Origin: Akanthomyces muscarius
Lineage: Eukaryota > Ascomycota > Sordariomycetes > Hypocreales > Cordycipitaceae
Assembly (NCBI RefSeq): GCF_028009165.1
Contig: NC_079241.1
Location: forward strand, 1,240,001-1,304,000
Direction of reading: 5' to 3'
DNA length: 64,000 nucleotides
Position 1 is the stretch's first letter; each line of letters starts with the position of its first letter. Under the pieces are notes generated by a model. That model was not told the origin of the DNA and did no database searches. It saw only the letters and a list, made by a program, of their open reading frames with translations. The translations under genes were made by a program, and so were the position numbers. Below, piece after piece: positions 11,076-23,582 of the stretch.

Positions 11076-12998
11076 ATGGAAGAGCACAATGCGACTACTG
11101 GAAGCCCCTCGAGCCAAAACAAGGACCGAGCCGCCGAGATCCTCGATCGCCATCTGCCAGACGGATACTCTGCCGACCCCGAAGTCAGTTTGTCGACCCA
11201 GCCCGTCGAGGCGGCGCTCCTCGAGAGCCCCCTGAACCTCGGCGGCTCCCCATCCCCGATACTCTCCGCCGCGGGCGGCGCGGTCGGCGGCGCGTCGTCC
11301 TCTGCCGCTGCCACGCCGCCCGCCGGCGCCGCCGGCGCCGCTGAGGAGGGTGAGAGCCCCGACTCTGAGCTGGTCGAGTCGTCGCTCAAGCTGCAGGGCG
11401 GCGACATCCACCGCGAAATGTTCCGTATCCGGGCCCGCGCCAGCTCGCTCCGCCGCGCCAACACATTTTCGCACCAGCCGTCGCCGAGCCTGCAGCCCGC
11501 CGACGACCTCTCGTACAACGAGCAGCGCGTCCCGGGCGGCTTCCGCCGTCAGCACCTGCTGCATCAGGCGCGCAAGCGGCGCGCCTCCCACGGACCCGTC
11601 TTTGCGCGCAACTTTGTCGACTTTTTGGATTTATACGGAAGCTTTGCGGGTGAAGACCTCGACGACACGGATGACGAGGACGAGACGGAAGACGAGTCCG
11701 CCGTTGAGGAGGATGCAGATGAGAACGCGCCCACCGAGGCCTCGCCGCTGATTCGAAGACGGCCGACAATGGGCCGCAAGAAGAGCTCGCGCCGGCTGGC
11801 GCGCGAGGGCGACGCGAGCACCGTCAAGACCTTTTTCACGCTGCTCAAGGCTTTCATCGGCACGGGCATCATGTTTTTACCGAAAGCGTTCCGCAACGGC
11901 GGCATGGTCTTTTCGAGCATGACGCTCGTGGCCGTGTCGCTGATTACGAGCGTGTGCTTCAAGCTGCTGCTCGAGTGCCGCGCGCGCTACGGCGGCGGCT
12001 ACGGCGAGCTCGGCGCTGCCATTATCGGCCCGCGCTTCCGCAGCATGATCCTCTTCTCCATTGCCCTCTCGCAGCTCGGCTTCGTCTGCTCGGGCCTCAT
12101 CTTCACGGCCGAGAACCTCTACGCCTTCCTCGACGCCGTCACGCAGGGCAAAGGCACCTTTCAGCTCGGCGTGCCCGCGCTCATCGCGCTGCAGCTCGTG
12201 CCGCTGGTGCCCCTGGCGCTGATCCGCAACATCTCCAAGCTCGGCCTCGCCGCGCTCATCGCCGACGTCTTCATCCTCTTCGGCCTCGTCTACATCTGGT
12301 ACTATGACATTTCCGCGCTGGCCACGCGCGGACCCGCGCCCATCCGCCTCTTCAACCCGGTCGATTTCCCCCTCACCATCGGCTCCGCCATCTTCACCTT
12401 TGAGGGCATCGGCCTGATTCTGCCCATCCAGTCGTCGATGAAGAAGCCGCACCACTTTGGCCCGCTGCTGTACTTTGTCATGTTCCTCATCACAATCATC
12501 TTCACCTCGGTCGGCGCCCTCTGCTACGCCACGTTCGGCGAGGACACCAAGATCCAGATCATCTCCAACTTCCCGCAGGACTCGGCCCTCGTCAACGCCG
12601 TGCAGTTTCTCTACTCCATCGCCGTCCTCGCCGGCGACCCCGTGCAGCTCTTCCCCGCCGTGCGCATCCTCGAGACGTCCCTCTTTGGCGAGCGCGCCAC
12701 GGGCAAAAAGTCCGTCGCCATCAAGTGGCAGAAGAACGGCCTGCGCTCACTCGTCATGGCTGTGTGCGTCGGTGTCAGCATCGTCGGCGCGAGCGACCTC
12801 GACAAGTTTGTCGCCCTCATCGGCAGCTTCGCCTGCGTGCCGCTCGTCTACATCTACCCGGCGTACATGCACTACAAGGGCGCAGCCGAGAAGCCATGGG
12901 TCAAGGCGATGGACATTGTGCTCATGGCGGGCGGCCTCGTCGCCATGGTGTACACTACGTTTGTGACGGTGTATCAGTGGATCGACTCCAAGGTATAA
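11076..12998 (+). CDS. Vacuolar amino acid transporter, AVT3/AVT4 type (AAAP family)
   Basis: 640 residues in a single exon. The first ATG is at 11076; the frame is open a little further 5' but without another ATG. Residues 1 to about 245 are a polar, probably cytosolic domain with an Ala/Gly-rich part and an acidic cluster (DDTDDEDETEDES). From about residue 252 comes the amino acid transporter domain (Aa_trans), opening with FFTLLKAFIGTGIMFLPKAF, and ten or eleven membrane helices to the end. A long hydrophilic N-terminus before an Aa_trans domain is typical of yeast Avt3/Avt4, which export neutral and basic amino acids from the vacuole into the cytosol. The precise substrate cannot be read from sequence. 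Confidence 0.9.
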   Translation: MEEHNATTGSPSSQNKDRAAEILDRHLPDGYSADPEVSLSTQPVEAALLESPLNLGGSPSPILSAAGGAVGGASSSAAATPPAGAAGAAEEGESPDSELVESSLKLQGGDIHREMFRIRARASSLRRANTFSHQPSPSLQPADDLSYNEQRVPGGFRRQHLLHQARKRRASHGPVFARNFVDFLDLYGSFAGEDLDDTDDEDETEDESAVEEDADENAPTEASPLIRRRPTMGRKKSSRRLAREGDASTVKTFFTLLKAFIGTGIMFLPKAFRNGGMVFSSMTLVAVSLITSVCFKLLLECRARYGGGYGELGAAIIGPRFRSMILFSIALSQLGFVCSGLIFTAENLYAFLDAVTQGKGTFQLGVPALIALQLVPLVPLALIRNISKLGLAALIADVFILFGLVYIWYYDISALATRGPAPIRLFNPVDFPLTIGSAIFTFEGIGLILPIQSSMKKPHHFGPLLYFVMFLITIIFTSVGALCYATFGEDTKIQIISNFPQDSALVNAVQFLYSIAVLAGDPVQLFPAVRILETSLFGERATGKKSVAIKWQKNGLRSLVMAVCVGVSIVGASDLDKFVALIGSFACVPLVYIYPAYMHYKGAAEKPWVKAMDIVLMAGGLVAMVYTTFVTVYQWIDSKV

Positions 12999-15900
12999 AA
13001 GACAATGTATATATTTTCTTGTTTGTCTTGCGCTACACAGGGGAAAAGACGAGATGGGAAAGTCAAGGGACAGGAAAAGAGCAGCAATGCTGGCGGAGGA
13101 CTGATTGTGGGGGAGATTTTGGGCAGCAATGCCAGGGAAGGAGAAAATATGCATGTGGTCAGAGTAGCATGATGAGGATGCGGTGAACGAGAGAACTCAT
13201 TTTTATTTTATCCTGCATTTCTTTCGCGTTGGATTATGTTTTGTTCTGGCCAGCAGGGATATGATATACGATTTGCGCACGTTTCTCCTTTTACATTGAA
13301 TAATGCTGACGCCCCTCGGATTGCCCTTTTCATGTGATGGATGAAACTTTTATATTTGCAAAGTGCTGGGGTGGAAATTCGGCTCATACAAGGGACCGGA
13401 AATAAGCAAAGGGAAAACCAAAGCCCTTGCTTGAAACCCTACCCCAAGTGAGTTTTCCTCATTTCTTCCTTGTGCCTGTGCATTGCCACCTGACCAGTCA
13501 CGGTGGGTTATAGGAATTTTACGTGTTTCTATGCCCCCATGGAGTCCGCAACACAGGCATTGAAAGGGGAGTATACCGAGTAAATCATGCAACGAAACTG
13601 GGCCCCGGGACCTTCTCCGTGGCCATCGGCAGCCCCCAGTTTATATCAGATCCACTGAAATCTGCTCACAAGGACAGCTTGATTTTGTGTTTTTTTCGGA
13701 GACGGACAAGGATGCACGGCTGTCCACTGCCCAAAACTCTGGAACGCTAATGTGTCTTTGATGTGCGATGCGACGTTCTCCTTATTTCGGTCAGCGGAAT
13801 CAAGGCAGAATTGCTTGCTAGGCAACGAGGCTCCGGCGTTCGGGCAGTTGGACGGGCGGTGACACGCCAACACCTTTGCTTCTTGTGTTGCAGTTGCAAT
13901 CCGGATAGCCCGCCCGCCGAAGCGGTGGATCTGCTAACTGGCTTGGCTTCAATTAATAATTCTAAATTTGTCTCTGCACTGCCCGTCCATGTTAGTCTGT
14001 AGATGATGTGACGAGAAAACAACAATGGCTTTGGGGTTGACGCGGCTATTATGCGCCAAGAATAGTGATTCGTGGCAACCCGGTATCCAAGCATCGTGGC
14101 CGCAAGGCGAAGAGCCTCGAAACGCTCAAAGCTGACTCTGGTGACGCTAGGTCTACATCCGGGTCGCGCAACGACAGCTTCAGATCGTGGTCTCGTTCCT
14201 CCCGGATATGTTTAGATGTCAATGACAAAGCTGGCACGACAAGGATGTGTGTCCTGTAGTAGAAATGCCGTGGGAATGATAGTATGGTCAATTGGCGGTC
14301 GGCGAAACTCAGCAGGCTGGCGCGTCACGGTCGCACAGACTGATGATATCCGGAGCGAGCTGTGCCCAGTTTTCCCAGTCACGATAATTTCAAATGATCA
14401 TTCGGCAGGCTAGCGGAAATAAGCTTGCTTAGTCACAAGTGAGAGAAAAAAAGGGTGGAAAGCAGCTGGCCCGCGGGGAACTACCCGTTGCTACCCTCCA
14501 TCGCCCGGTGTCGGAAAACGATGAGTGAGAGAGCACGGCGTGGCGGAGGGTTTGGTGGCAAGCGAGAGAGCCTCCATCGTGAAGGGGCGTCCTTTCCGGA
14601 TTGAGAAATCCGATGGTGGTTGGGGTCGCTCGCTGCAAGCACTAATAAGGTACCAGCGACTGGGGGTCCGGCCGGAGGACTGAAAACAGAGCGGCACAGC
14701 CAGACACTCAGCAACGGGTGCCCGGCCGCAACAGAAAAGGGGTCCTGGGGCCCTAGGAAGCTTGTTCTTCGGCGCTGTGGAGTTGATGTTGCTTCGGAAA
14801 GCTGCTTTCGGCTCTAGCGTCGTGGGTAGAGCGCAGCGCAGTGTTGCAGCACAGCATCGGATGCAAGACGACGGGGTTCCCCCACCAGCGTAGATGTTCC
14901 AGAACGTTGGGACTTAGCTGCAACCCCTCCAAGGGGGCTGTCAGGTTGAAAATTGAAATCTCTGCTTGGTTTTGGTACGGTCTGGGCTGCTGTGGTGGGC
15001 GCAACGGTGCATATGCATTTGCAGGCACAACGGCGGGGAAGCCGACTTGAGGGGGGGGAGTGTGGATGGCCGTTTGCCTGCTGTGGACAGACAGCCAAGC
15101 TTGCGGGGGCCGAGACGGAACAAGTTTTGTTGAAATGGTGACTTGGAAAATGTGTAATGGATCTTGTATAACGATTATAGAGCAGCGATTTTGCCGTGTC
15201 TTATTGCTTGGTAGTAGGGTCATGTTGCGCTTGTCGCCACGTGCCAGGTCGTTGGGCACGACTGCCGGCACGGCACAGGTCGCACTTCTCAATTGTGTTG
15301 AGGAGGAGGAAACGACACTAAATGAACCCCGTTAGAAAATGGACAGCTCGGCTCATTCCACAAACTAGGTAGTGCCAGTCAAACCAAGTATGGTTTGTGG
15401 AAAGCCTCGTCAGTGGCAATGCTGTTTGCCAAGGACAAGCACAGCGTGAGACTGTGCAACCCCCGCCACGTAGTCAATTTTGAACAGCACAAGCAGTGCA
15501 TCGACATGCTCGTTCGTAATACCAGAGCCATGCATCGAGATGCGAGCGTTCTGCAGCGACTCGTCGCCCGCAGGTCGCAAACGCCTGGCTGGGGCTGAAC
15601 GAGGCCCGTCTCGCGAAGAGGGCAATTAGTAGCGCTCATCAATCCTTTGCAGGCATCCTGGGGCGTTGTGTGGCGTCGTCAGGTCGAAGAGGATAGTGGA
15701 CGCCTCGTTCTCTAGTAGGCACCGCCACAAGGAAAAATTGGATGGCGACGCCGAGATGCTTGGCTCTGAGTGGTGGGAGTGATGAGCATCGTTTTGCGGG
15801 GGATGACTTTGTGGGAGAGAAGAGGGTGAGGGTGTGGGAGCCGTCCAGGGTGCGGGGGAGTCAGCTCACTCCAGGGCGGGCAAAGGTGAAGGAAAGGGCT

Positions 15901-17329
15901 TTTTACAGTGCAGTTTGGGCGTGTTGGGTGGGCGACGGCACACCTCCGCCGCCCATCGGCACGCTAGCCGGTTTAGGCATCCCGAAGCGTCCCTTGCCCC
16001 TCCTCCAACGACACCTCTTTGCTGCTCCCACGCTCCTTTTCACTCTTCCTCTCCAACTGCTCCAGTCTCTTCTTTGCGCATTTCGTCTGCCCCAAAGGAA
16101 ATCGCGGCCCCAAAACGGCCCTGCTACTACCCCAAGGGTATGCCCAAAAATAAGGTCCAATGTTTTGGGCTGCGCAAGCTGCTAAAAAGGCTTTTCAATG
16201 GAGATTCCCCCCCTCCTCAGCTGCCAGGTCCTGCTCCCCTTGCTGTTCCAGCCTGCTAGACTGGCATATTTTCTCGTCGCTTTCACCAGGCGCATGCATA
16301 CATGGCTTGGTCTTGGCTGGCCGGAGCTCTTGGCCGGCTGCACGCCCGTTGTCGTGATGGCGGCACACCTCTTTCTTACTCCGGCGCTGCCTGTCCAAGG
16401 TCTGCCCAGTCCTCTCAGCCATGATCGGCCCGCCCATGACCTGTCTATTACACAGGTTTACGTATTTGACTTTTGTCGAATCAAGAATCGTAGTCTCGTT
16501 CCCTCTTAACACATGTCTCTGTTATGCTTACTCTGTACTGTCTCCCGGGCTCTGACTTTTCTTTTCCGTGGCGAGTCTCGGTTGGAAAGTGCATAGTAAG
16601 CTTGAGGTAGTCATTTGACGTGGTGACCGGGGTCCATGGTCTTTGCTCTGCGACCGGATAGTAATCCCATGCCGAAAATCCCATACCATTCTAATTCCAG
16701 TCCATTGTTTCCGGTTGTGGTGGTGTCCATCTAAGCGCGCCCTGTCTCTCGTTGCTGCACACGCCCCCTCCTCCTAGTACTCCCACACGCCAACGACCCC
16801 AAACTCTCCACCTTTCCCGAAAGTCGACGCCGTTCTCGCCCTCGTCCCAGAGCTTTTCTTTCCCCGGTTTTACACTCGTCCTCGTGACGGGTTGACGGGC
16901 AAGACGGAAACATTGGCCCTCGCCCTACTCTCCGCGCGCAGTCTCTCCACGATCCCGCTTCGCCTCTGAAGACGCAAAGGAGGGTGTGCCGTCAGCCACG
17001 CATCCAGAACTTCCGTAAACGCTTGGGCTAGCTCGCACACACACATGCAGTGGACTGGCCGCCACCCACACACCCCCAAGGCTCGTAAGCTTGTAGTCTC
17101 GTGTGTACGCCGTGTAAATTATCGTGACCTTTTCTGCTCTGGTCCTGTTCGTACAAAAGGGCGGCCAGCCCTCCCTCCCACACCTTTCGCTCTCTTCATT
17201 CTTCATTCACTCATCCAGTCTACATATACTTCATCCGTGTTCAGCCTTTGCGCTCCTCACCCTACCACCACCACTCTCCTCTAATACCATCCTTCGATCC
17301 CACGAAGACACATACAAAAACACATTACA
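12999..17329. other. 4.3-kb intergenic region, no gene seen
   Basis: This stretch contains the 3' flank of the transporter and the promoter of the dehydrogenase. Open frames are short and overlap on both strands without coding character. From about 16720 to 17320 the forward strand is strongly pyrimidine-rich, which is usual for the core promoter and 5' leader of highly expressed fungal genes. A non-coding transcript cannot be excluded. Confidence 0.5.
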
Positions 17330-18402
17330 ATGTCTCGAGTGCTCATCCCTACCCTCCGCCTGGCGGCCAAGGCCTCTGCCTCCCCCATTGCTCGCTCTGC
17401 CCGTGTTGCCCATCCCATCGCCGCCTCTGCTGCCCGCAGCTTCCACTCTTCTCCCGCTCGCCTCGACCCCAACCCTGTTACCCGACCTCATCTGCTGCCC
17501 GAGTTTAGCCTCGAGAACAAGGTTGTTGTCGTTTCTGGCGGTGCTCGTGGTCTGGGTCTCGTCCAGGCTGAGGCTCTCCTCGAGGCCGGTGCCATTGGTA
17601 AGCTTGTCCTAGCAATTTTTCAATTTCTCACTTCCCCCACTAACACGATAAAGTTCACTGCATTGATCGTTTGGAGCCACCATCCAACGACCCTGACTCG
17701 CACTTCTCCAAAGTCCAGCGCCGCGCCCGCGAGGAGCTCGGCACCACCCTGACCTACCACCAGTTTGATGTCCGCAACAACGAGGCCCTCAACGAGACCA
17801 TGCGCAAGATTGCAGACTACACCGGTCGCCTCGACGGCCTCATTGCCGCCGCCGGCATCAACTACGAGACTACCGCCCTCGAGTACTCCCAGGAGGAGTG
17901 CGAGCGCATGATGAGCATCAACGTCACCGGCTGCTTCATGACCGCCCAGGCCGCCGCGCGCCAGATGGTCCGCCTCAAGCGCCCCGGCTCCATTGCCATG
18001 ATTGCTTCCATGAGCGGCACCATTGCCAACAAGGGCATGTACGGCGGCGCTTACAACGCCTCCAAGGCCGCCGTCATCCAGCTCGCCCGCAACCTCGGCG
18101 CCGAGTGGGGTCCCCACGGCATTCGCGTCAACACCATCTCTCCCGGCTACATCATGACTGAGATGCTTCAGAATCTTTTCGTCACTCAGCCCCACCGCAA
18201 GGATCAGTGGGCCTCCGAGAACATGCTCGGCCGTCTGTCACTGCCACACGAGTTCCGCGGCGCTGGCGTCTTCCTCATCTCCGACGCCTCCAGCTTCATG
18301 ACTGGTAAGTCACCCAAAACTGGCTCAAATAAATCGCAAAAAACTAATTAGAGTCGTAAAGGTGCTGACCTAAGAATTGACGGTGGGCATGCCGCCTGGT
18401 AA
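17330..18402 (+). CDS. Short-chain dehydrogenase/reductase, arabinitol/mannitol dehydrogenase type, with mitochondrial-like presequence
   Basis: Three exons, 17330-17597, 17654-18304 and 18362-18402, give 319 residues. The last exon encodes only ADLRIDGGHAAW, the usual end of this subfamily. The first intron splits a Gly-Ala-Ile-Val strand (GAI|VHCIDRLEPP). The NAD(P) motif is SGGARGLG at residues 69-76, a variant of TGxxxGxG. The catalytic pair is Tyr223 and Lys227 (YNASK), preceded by the Ser in IASMSG. The first 45 residues are Ala/Arg/Ser-rich and end in RSFHSSPARL, a typical mitochondrial targeting sequence. Relatives oxidise sugar alcohols such as D-arabinitol or reduce the matching ketose. 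The substrate is inferred from similarity only. A long CT-rich leader suggests strong expression. Confidence 0.85.
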
Positions 18403-20857
18403 ATTGTTTGAAAATGCATAATAAAAAGCAGCAATTTGTTTTCATGGAGTGTCGGCGACCGGATTTGCGGTTGGGGTTTTTCAAGCGGCAATGCATTATT
18501 CCCGGTGTTTTCCTTTTTTTTCTAAGATATTTAGAATGCTCAGCGCCTTTGGCATACTTACCAGGCATTAATTAATCACATAATTACTCAAAACCGAGCT
18601 GAAGCAAGATGACCTTTGGTGAGATGTTCTAGAATCGCAGCATCGCAAATCTTCAATGGCAATTTACATGCTAGCCATTGCTGCCGTTGTTTCTTTTAGG
18701 CTTTGCTTGTTTAGCCACACTGCTTGACTTTTTTCGCATCTGCTGGGCCGTCGAAGAATGAGCTGGAAGGCAAAAGTGCGTCGAGAGACAAAGGGATGTC
18801 GTAAGACAAAACTTGTCCGTGCCAGACGTCGGATCTGCTATTCGATCATTGAAACCTGATGCAAACTGCAGACTCTGACTTTTGAGTGTGCGTTGGCACT
18901 GGCTAACTAACTTCCCTCAGCAAAATACAGACTCCCATTTCTCGTCTTTAATCATTAAACGACGAGCACTCTTACTTGCTGTAAATATAAAGTTTTAAGT
19001 GCAATTGTACTCTCAGCCCGTCTTGAGTGTTGTTGAGGAAGGCTCTGTCAATGGCCGTAATCGTCAGAGGCCTTCCTTAGCAGAGCCACACACGATCAAG
19101 GCTAAGTGGGCAGCAGTGCCCGAGCCTAAAGGTTGGGTTTTTTTTTTGGAGAAAAAAAAATCCAAAAAAAAGGAAGTCGAAAACTGACATAGTTCTCGGC
19201 ACCACTTTGTTTGAGCAGGCAGCCACATGTTTTACTCAGCATTGACGATCAGGGAGCCAGGAAATCAATGCAAAGTGTGTGTCCACCCGTCTCACCTGCC
19301 TCATCTACGCAGTTGTCACAGCAGCTGGCGCATTGCCCGAGCCTAATCTACTTGCAATGATCTTTACAGAACGTGGCAAGCGTGGCACGGTTCATTGGAC
19401 TATATTTATGACGACCTTCGCTACGACAGCTCTGGTGCTGCCAAACGACGTAGAAATACTCGCGCTCTTGATCTCATCCGCCATGGCTGTCCGGACAAGA
19501 AAAAGTGGCGTAATAAACTTCTAGTATGTTTGAATAATCATCAGTTTCCGCACGATTTTCTGTGCGTATTGCGATCATTGAGGTCACCAGCAAACATGAA
19601 CGTCCGGCTGATTGAGCAAGTGTTTCACAAGCTAGAGGATACGCTCCAGAAAAGATGTTGGAGTCGGAAACACTGTCTGTCAAGACCGCAATGCAAAATG
19701 CATGAGTCACAAGAAAAGAGGTGGACTGAGGAGAGAATACGTGTGATACTGTTGATAAGGAAAGCAAGGAAAATAAGAAAAATATGGAAATGAGCAGAAA
19801 TGAGGCAAAGGAGAAGAATAAGAGAAGCAAGAGAGCGGATAGGGGTGAGGGAATTGCACAGCAAGAAGACCAATATAATTAAAACAAAAACCTGGGTGAC
19901 GTGTCGCTCACTTTGAGAGCGACTCGAAGTATATACTGGCCGAGATGGTCTACTTCGGCGTTCACGGCACGTAGAAAAAAGACCAGGTGGAACAGGGTTT
20001 CGGCTGCTGTCTTGGAGGCTACCACTGACACGGTCCGTTTCCAAAAACGTACGCCGGAGTCTCCTCTCTTACCACAAGGACACGATCAAATGAAAAAGGT
20101 GCATTGTTCAAGTCTTTTGGACCATGATCGGGAGCATCAATACCGGCCGCGGTGCTGTGTGGAACAATTTGGTCGTGGATAGGATAGCTGTAACAGCGTA
20201 CAAATTGAACAAGAAACTTTGCAGCATTTCGTCACATTCTGACGAAAAATGCATTTGCCTTTTTCTACGGAAGTGTAGACATTGTTGAACCGTCGTGGCT
20301 GTGCGTAAGAACCGTTCACCAGCCTCTCTAACACCAAGGCGCCCCCACGACAAGGCCGACAGCAGCGCCACTCACAAACGTCCTGGAAGTATCCAATTCA
20401 ATTCCTGCCCTGAGCATGATACCAGAAGCTTACGACTCAGTGCGACGGTGTCGTCTGACGCTGCTCGTCTTGAACGAGACGACGCCCGCAAACTCACCAG
20501 CAAAGTCGAAAATGCCTAAACGTCTCGCCCGTGACTTCATGTACGCGATTCCAGAAGCTTGACTGGAATATCTCAGTGAGTACTAATCGTAACATGAATA
20601 CTGGCGGTGTCTTCAGATACGGTGGTCACGCTCTGGACGCGATACACTACAGTAAAACAGAATCACATCAGTGGCAGCGAGCGCTTTGGGAGTTGTCACT
20701 ACTTAAAAAGAACGAGATAGATGCTGCTGATGTGTTTTTAAGTTTCACTGTTCTGCCGCTGACTATTTTTTCACCTGGGCAATTGCTCGGCCCGTCACAC
20801 TCGTAACAAGTCTTAACCAGTCCCAGTCAAATCCCTGCTAGGCTCCGGCGCTTCAGT

Positions 20858-21375
20858 TCACTTAATTCCAAGAGATTGCTCTAGATGGAGTATATCGAGA
20901 AACTCGACGATCTCCTTGAGTATGGCCGAAACAGTACCATCCATGTTCGAGAACCTCGAGGCAGCGTAGCGGTACACTTCGGCCCAAGCCAATTAGGCTT
21001 CGCCAACTTCGATGCTCGCGGCAGCCTTCTTCAAGACGTCATCGAGCGTTCCGCAGTTGGTCGCGTCGCCGACTTCTGCTTTCACCTGTGCGCATACTTG
21101 TCGCTGTATTTAACAATCTTGGAAAGCTTCCGATGCATGAGATGAAGTATGTGGGTAGCTGCATTGCTGTCGACCCGAAAGTAAGGGGCAACCGCCGGCA
21201 TCGACTCGCGCGGGCCCATGCTGTACTTGAGGTAGAGCAAAGCCGTGGAAACAACCTCTTCGATTTTGGCAGTACCACAAAAGCATAGGTCGAAGCAGGT
21301 CCGAGAGGAAAGATGTGCTACGCGACGGAGGCCCTCGAGTCTGTGCCCGTCCTCGAAGACCCCCCTCTTGGATTT
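20858..21375 (-). pseudogene. Degenerate gene remnant, family unknown
   Basis: The reverse strand carries coding-like sequence that needs one frameshift near 21085 and has a TAA at 20993-20995. Readable blocks include EVVSTALLYLKYSMGPRES, HLMHRKLSKIVKYSDKYA, then after the shift QVKAEVGDATNCGTLDDVLK, KAAASIEVGEA, the stop, and WAEVYRYAASRFSNMDGTVS to LEQSLGIK and a TGA at 20858. The blocks are helical and have plausible amino acid composition, which chance frames here lack. I do not recognise the protein. A spliced live gene is less likely, because the breaks do not fall at splice sites. Confidence 0.4.
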
Positions 21376-22257
21376 GGAGCGTTTTGTTCCTTGTTTGCAA
21401 CGCCCGCAAGCGATTGTAGCTAGCAAAAAAAGGCCCCAACGACTTGAGACAATGCTTTTTCTTTCACGCGAGATTGTTGCGTTATTATCGCAAGGCAATG
21501 CAATACTACTCAAATCCACACTTGAGCACTAATGAATGCCATCTGATTTGCGCTGGAACCTGTGGAAGCTGGGACTTCACTGGCTCATTGGTTTGGCAGA
21601 AATGGACGGAAGGACGAAGAACCAGAATACAACAGCACGTCGCTGGCGAAGAAATACTTGCGACTGGTAGGATGTATTTTTAGTCGCTGGATATTGTTGT
21701 GTCTCATTTGAAGCATCCCGAAACCTTGACAAAGTTCACCTCCATGGACATCTCAAGCCCCAGACGACGCGCGCTCCTCAGACCACATCGGCAGAGACAA
21801 ACGACGAGAGTGATTCGAAGGTGCAAGACCGCACTCATGCTAGTTAGCTCCCTGCTCATTATTTTGGTTATTTTGCTAATTTTCCATGATTCAAGAAGTG
21901 ATGCGCAACGGCAAGTGCACCACGGTCGCTTGTTTGCGCCTGCGCCGCCGAACAGAAGTTGCAGGTGCGATTCACTCTAGGCTCTCTGTGGACGGCGAGC
22001 ATCCATCTCTCGGCTTTATTCTGGACAAGTCTCTCCAACTAAATAGCATTCATCATTTACTGTTACTTCGCCGTACAGGTGGCCTTCCGGTGAGTGAAAA
22101 GCCCTTGCTGTGAGGACTCTCGTGGAACTGGCCTTGCTGATTCGAATGCATGCTCAGGTCCGACACACAGTGTCATTCTCTGACGACCATTGAAAAGCCG
22201 CACTCGATCATACAACCGCAACGTTTTCCAATTTCTGCATACAACCGACAGCGACGA

Positions 22258-23063
22258 ATGGCTGCAAAGGCTGTCTCCGGCTCTGATGCCGACAGTGACT
22301 CCGAGGATGCCTCCGGACTCCGGGCAAAGAAGACGCGCTGTATTTACTGCAAGATGAGGCACGATTCTGTATAAAGTACGCAGACACGATCTCTTCGGCC
22401 ATTGATATCCGACACCTGCGCGATCGCGGTGCCGATACCTGCGCTTCCTTCTACAACCAGCCTCATGGATCGCAGAAATTGGAAACTTTCAAACAAAAGC
22501 TCATCAGTAGTCTGCATGCGTCTGCGAACATCTAATCTGCCTCCCCTGTTGAAGTCGACACCAAGGCTCTCGATCTTCCCAGCAAAGAGAACCTCTTAGC
22601 TATCCGATTCGTCTGCACCGACAATAAAGCTTTCGGTGAAATGACCCGTACGCTGGCTTTCATGTGCCGCCTCGATTTGTTGCAGTTCACAGAAACGGCA
22701 TTCGGAGAGGGCATCGCCGATCGGATTTCAGTGCTCAAAGCTTCAATCGAGACAATGATAAAGCTTCTTAGCGCGCATTACAGAAAAGATTGTGCTGAAA
22801 GTTGTAAGGGTTGTTCAGAATTAACGGACTATATGGCTTCATACAAAGAGAACATGTTGGATGTAGAAACAGATCTCACACTGATATGGGCGGCACTCAC
22901 AAGTATACTGGAGAAACTGAAAGAGAGGGACGAGAGCGTATCGACGCCGCCACAGATGACTTTGCTGAGGAGCGCATTCGGTGCAAATCTCAGTGCAACG
23001 AAAGCTATCATAGGAATCACCGCCATCCTGACAATGGCTCGCTTGATTTCCTCTTATTTTTAG
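22258..23063 (+). pseudogene. Degenerate gene remnant with frameshift and nonsense codon, family unknown
   Basis: From the ATG at 22258 the frame reads MAAKAVSGSDADSDSEDASG and continues to KKTRCIYCKMRHDSV. It then breaks near 22370 and resumes in another frame as KYADTISSAIDIRHLRDRGA and onwards. A TAA at 22533-22535 interrupts this second frame, which otherwise runs open to 23063. The final part has regular helix-like sequence (DRISVLKASIETMIKLLSAH) and ends with a hydrophobic segment (AIIGITAILTMARLISSYF). TAA in place of CAA fits a C-to-T change of the RIP type. The family is not recognised. A cysteine pair (CIYC) near the start could be part of a metal site. Confidence 0.45.
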
Positions 23064-23582
23064 TTCATTAGCCTGACGGTGTTCCTCCCGCTCTTGTGAC
23101 GCTCTACTACCTTTTTGCGTGTCGATTGGGGGTGTTACGCCCTCAAGAGTTTTGACGGCATGCTTCCGTTTTAACATCTCTCTTTTAAAAGCAATCTCAG
23201 CGAAAAATTCGATAGTCAATAAAGGGGCATTGCTACTCGGTTTTATTTTGTCTAAGTTCCAAATCATTTCCTTTGGCTTTATTTTACACAGATATGTGCA
23301 ACAGGCTTAAATCGTCATCTCTCAATGATATCGAAATATTTGACATCTTACAGAGTACATTTGGAGCCATTATCCGCCTGTCAATCTTGTCTTGCTACTG
23401 GAGTGTTAGGCCAAGCTCCGCGGCTTCCATTTTGAGGTTGGCGTAAGGCTGCGTTATTCCAGGCTACGGCTGACATCTGTCCCCATCACAATACATGGGA
23501 GAGCCTTGCTTTTCTATCCTTCATCATTCTATAGCGACAGTGATTCAATAAATCCACAAAATACAACTCCGCAGTGGCAAGA

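Larger units (their letters stand above)
18403..23582. other. 5.2-kb AT-richer region with decayed coding remnants
   Basis: No intact gene is visible. The stretch has long A and T runs (for example 19139-19172) and a more AT-rich composition than the flanking genes. Two broken coding remnants are listed separately (20858-21375 and 22258-23063). Further short coding-like pieces occur at about 19395-19530 (reverse-charged, DYIYDDLRYD) and 20375-20515 (SSDAARLERDDARKLTSK), but I could not connect them. The impression is of accessory DNA in decay. Confidence 0.45.
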
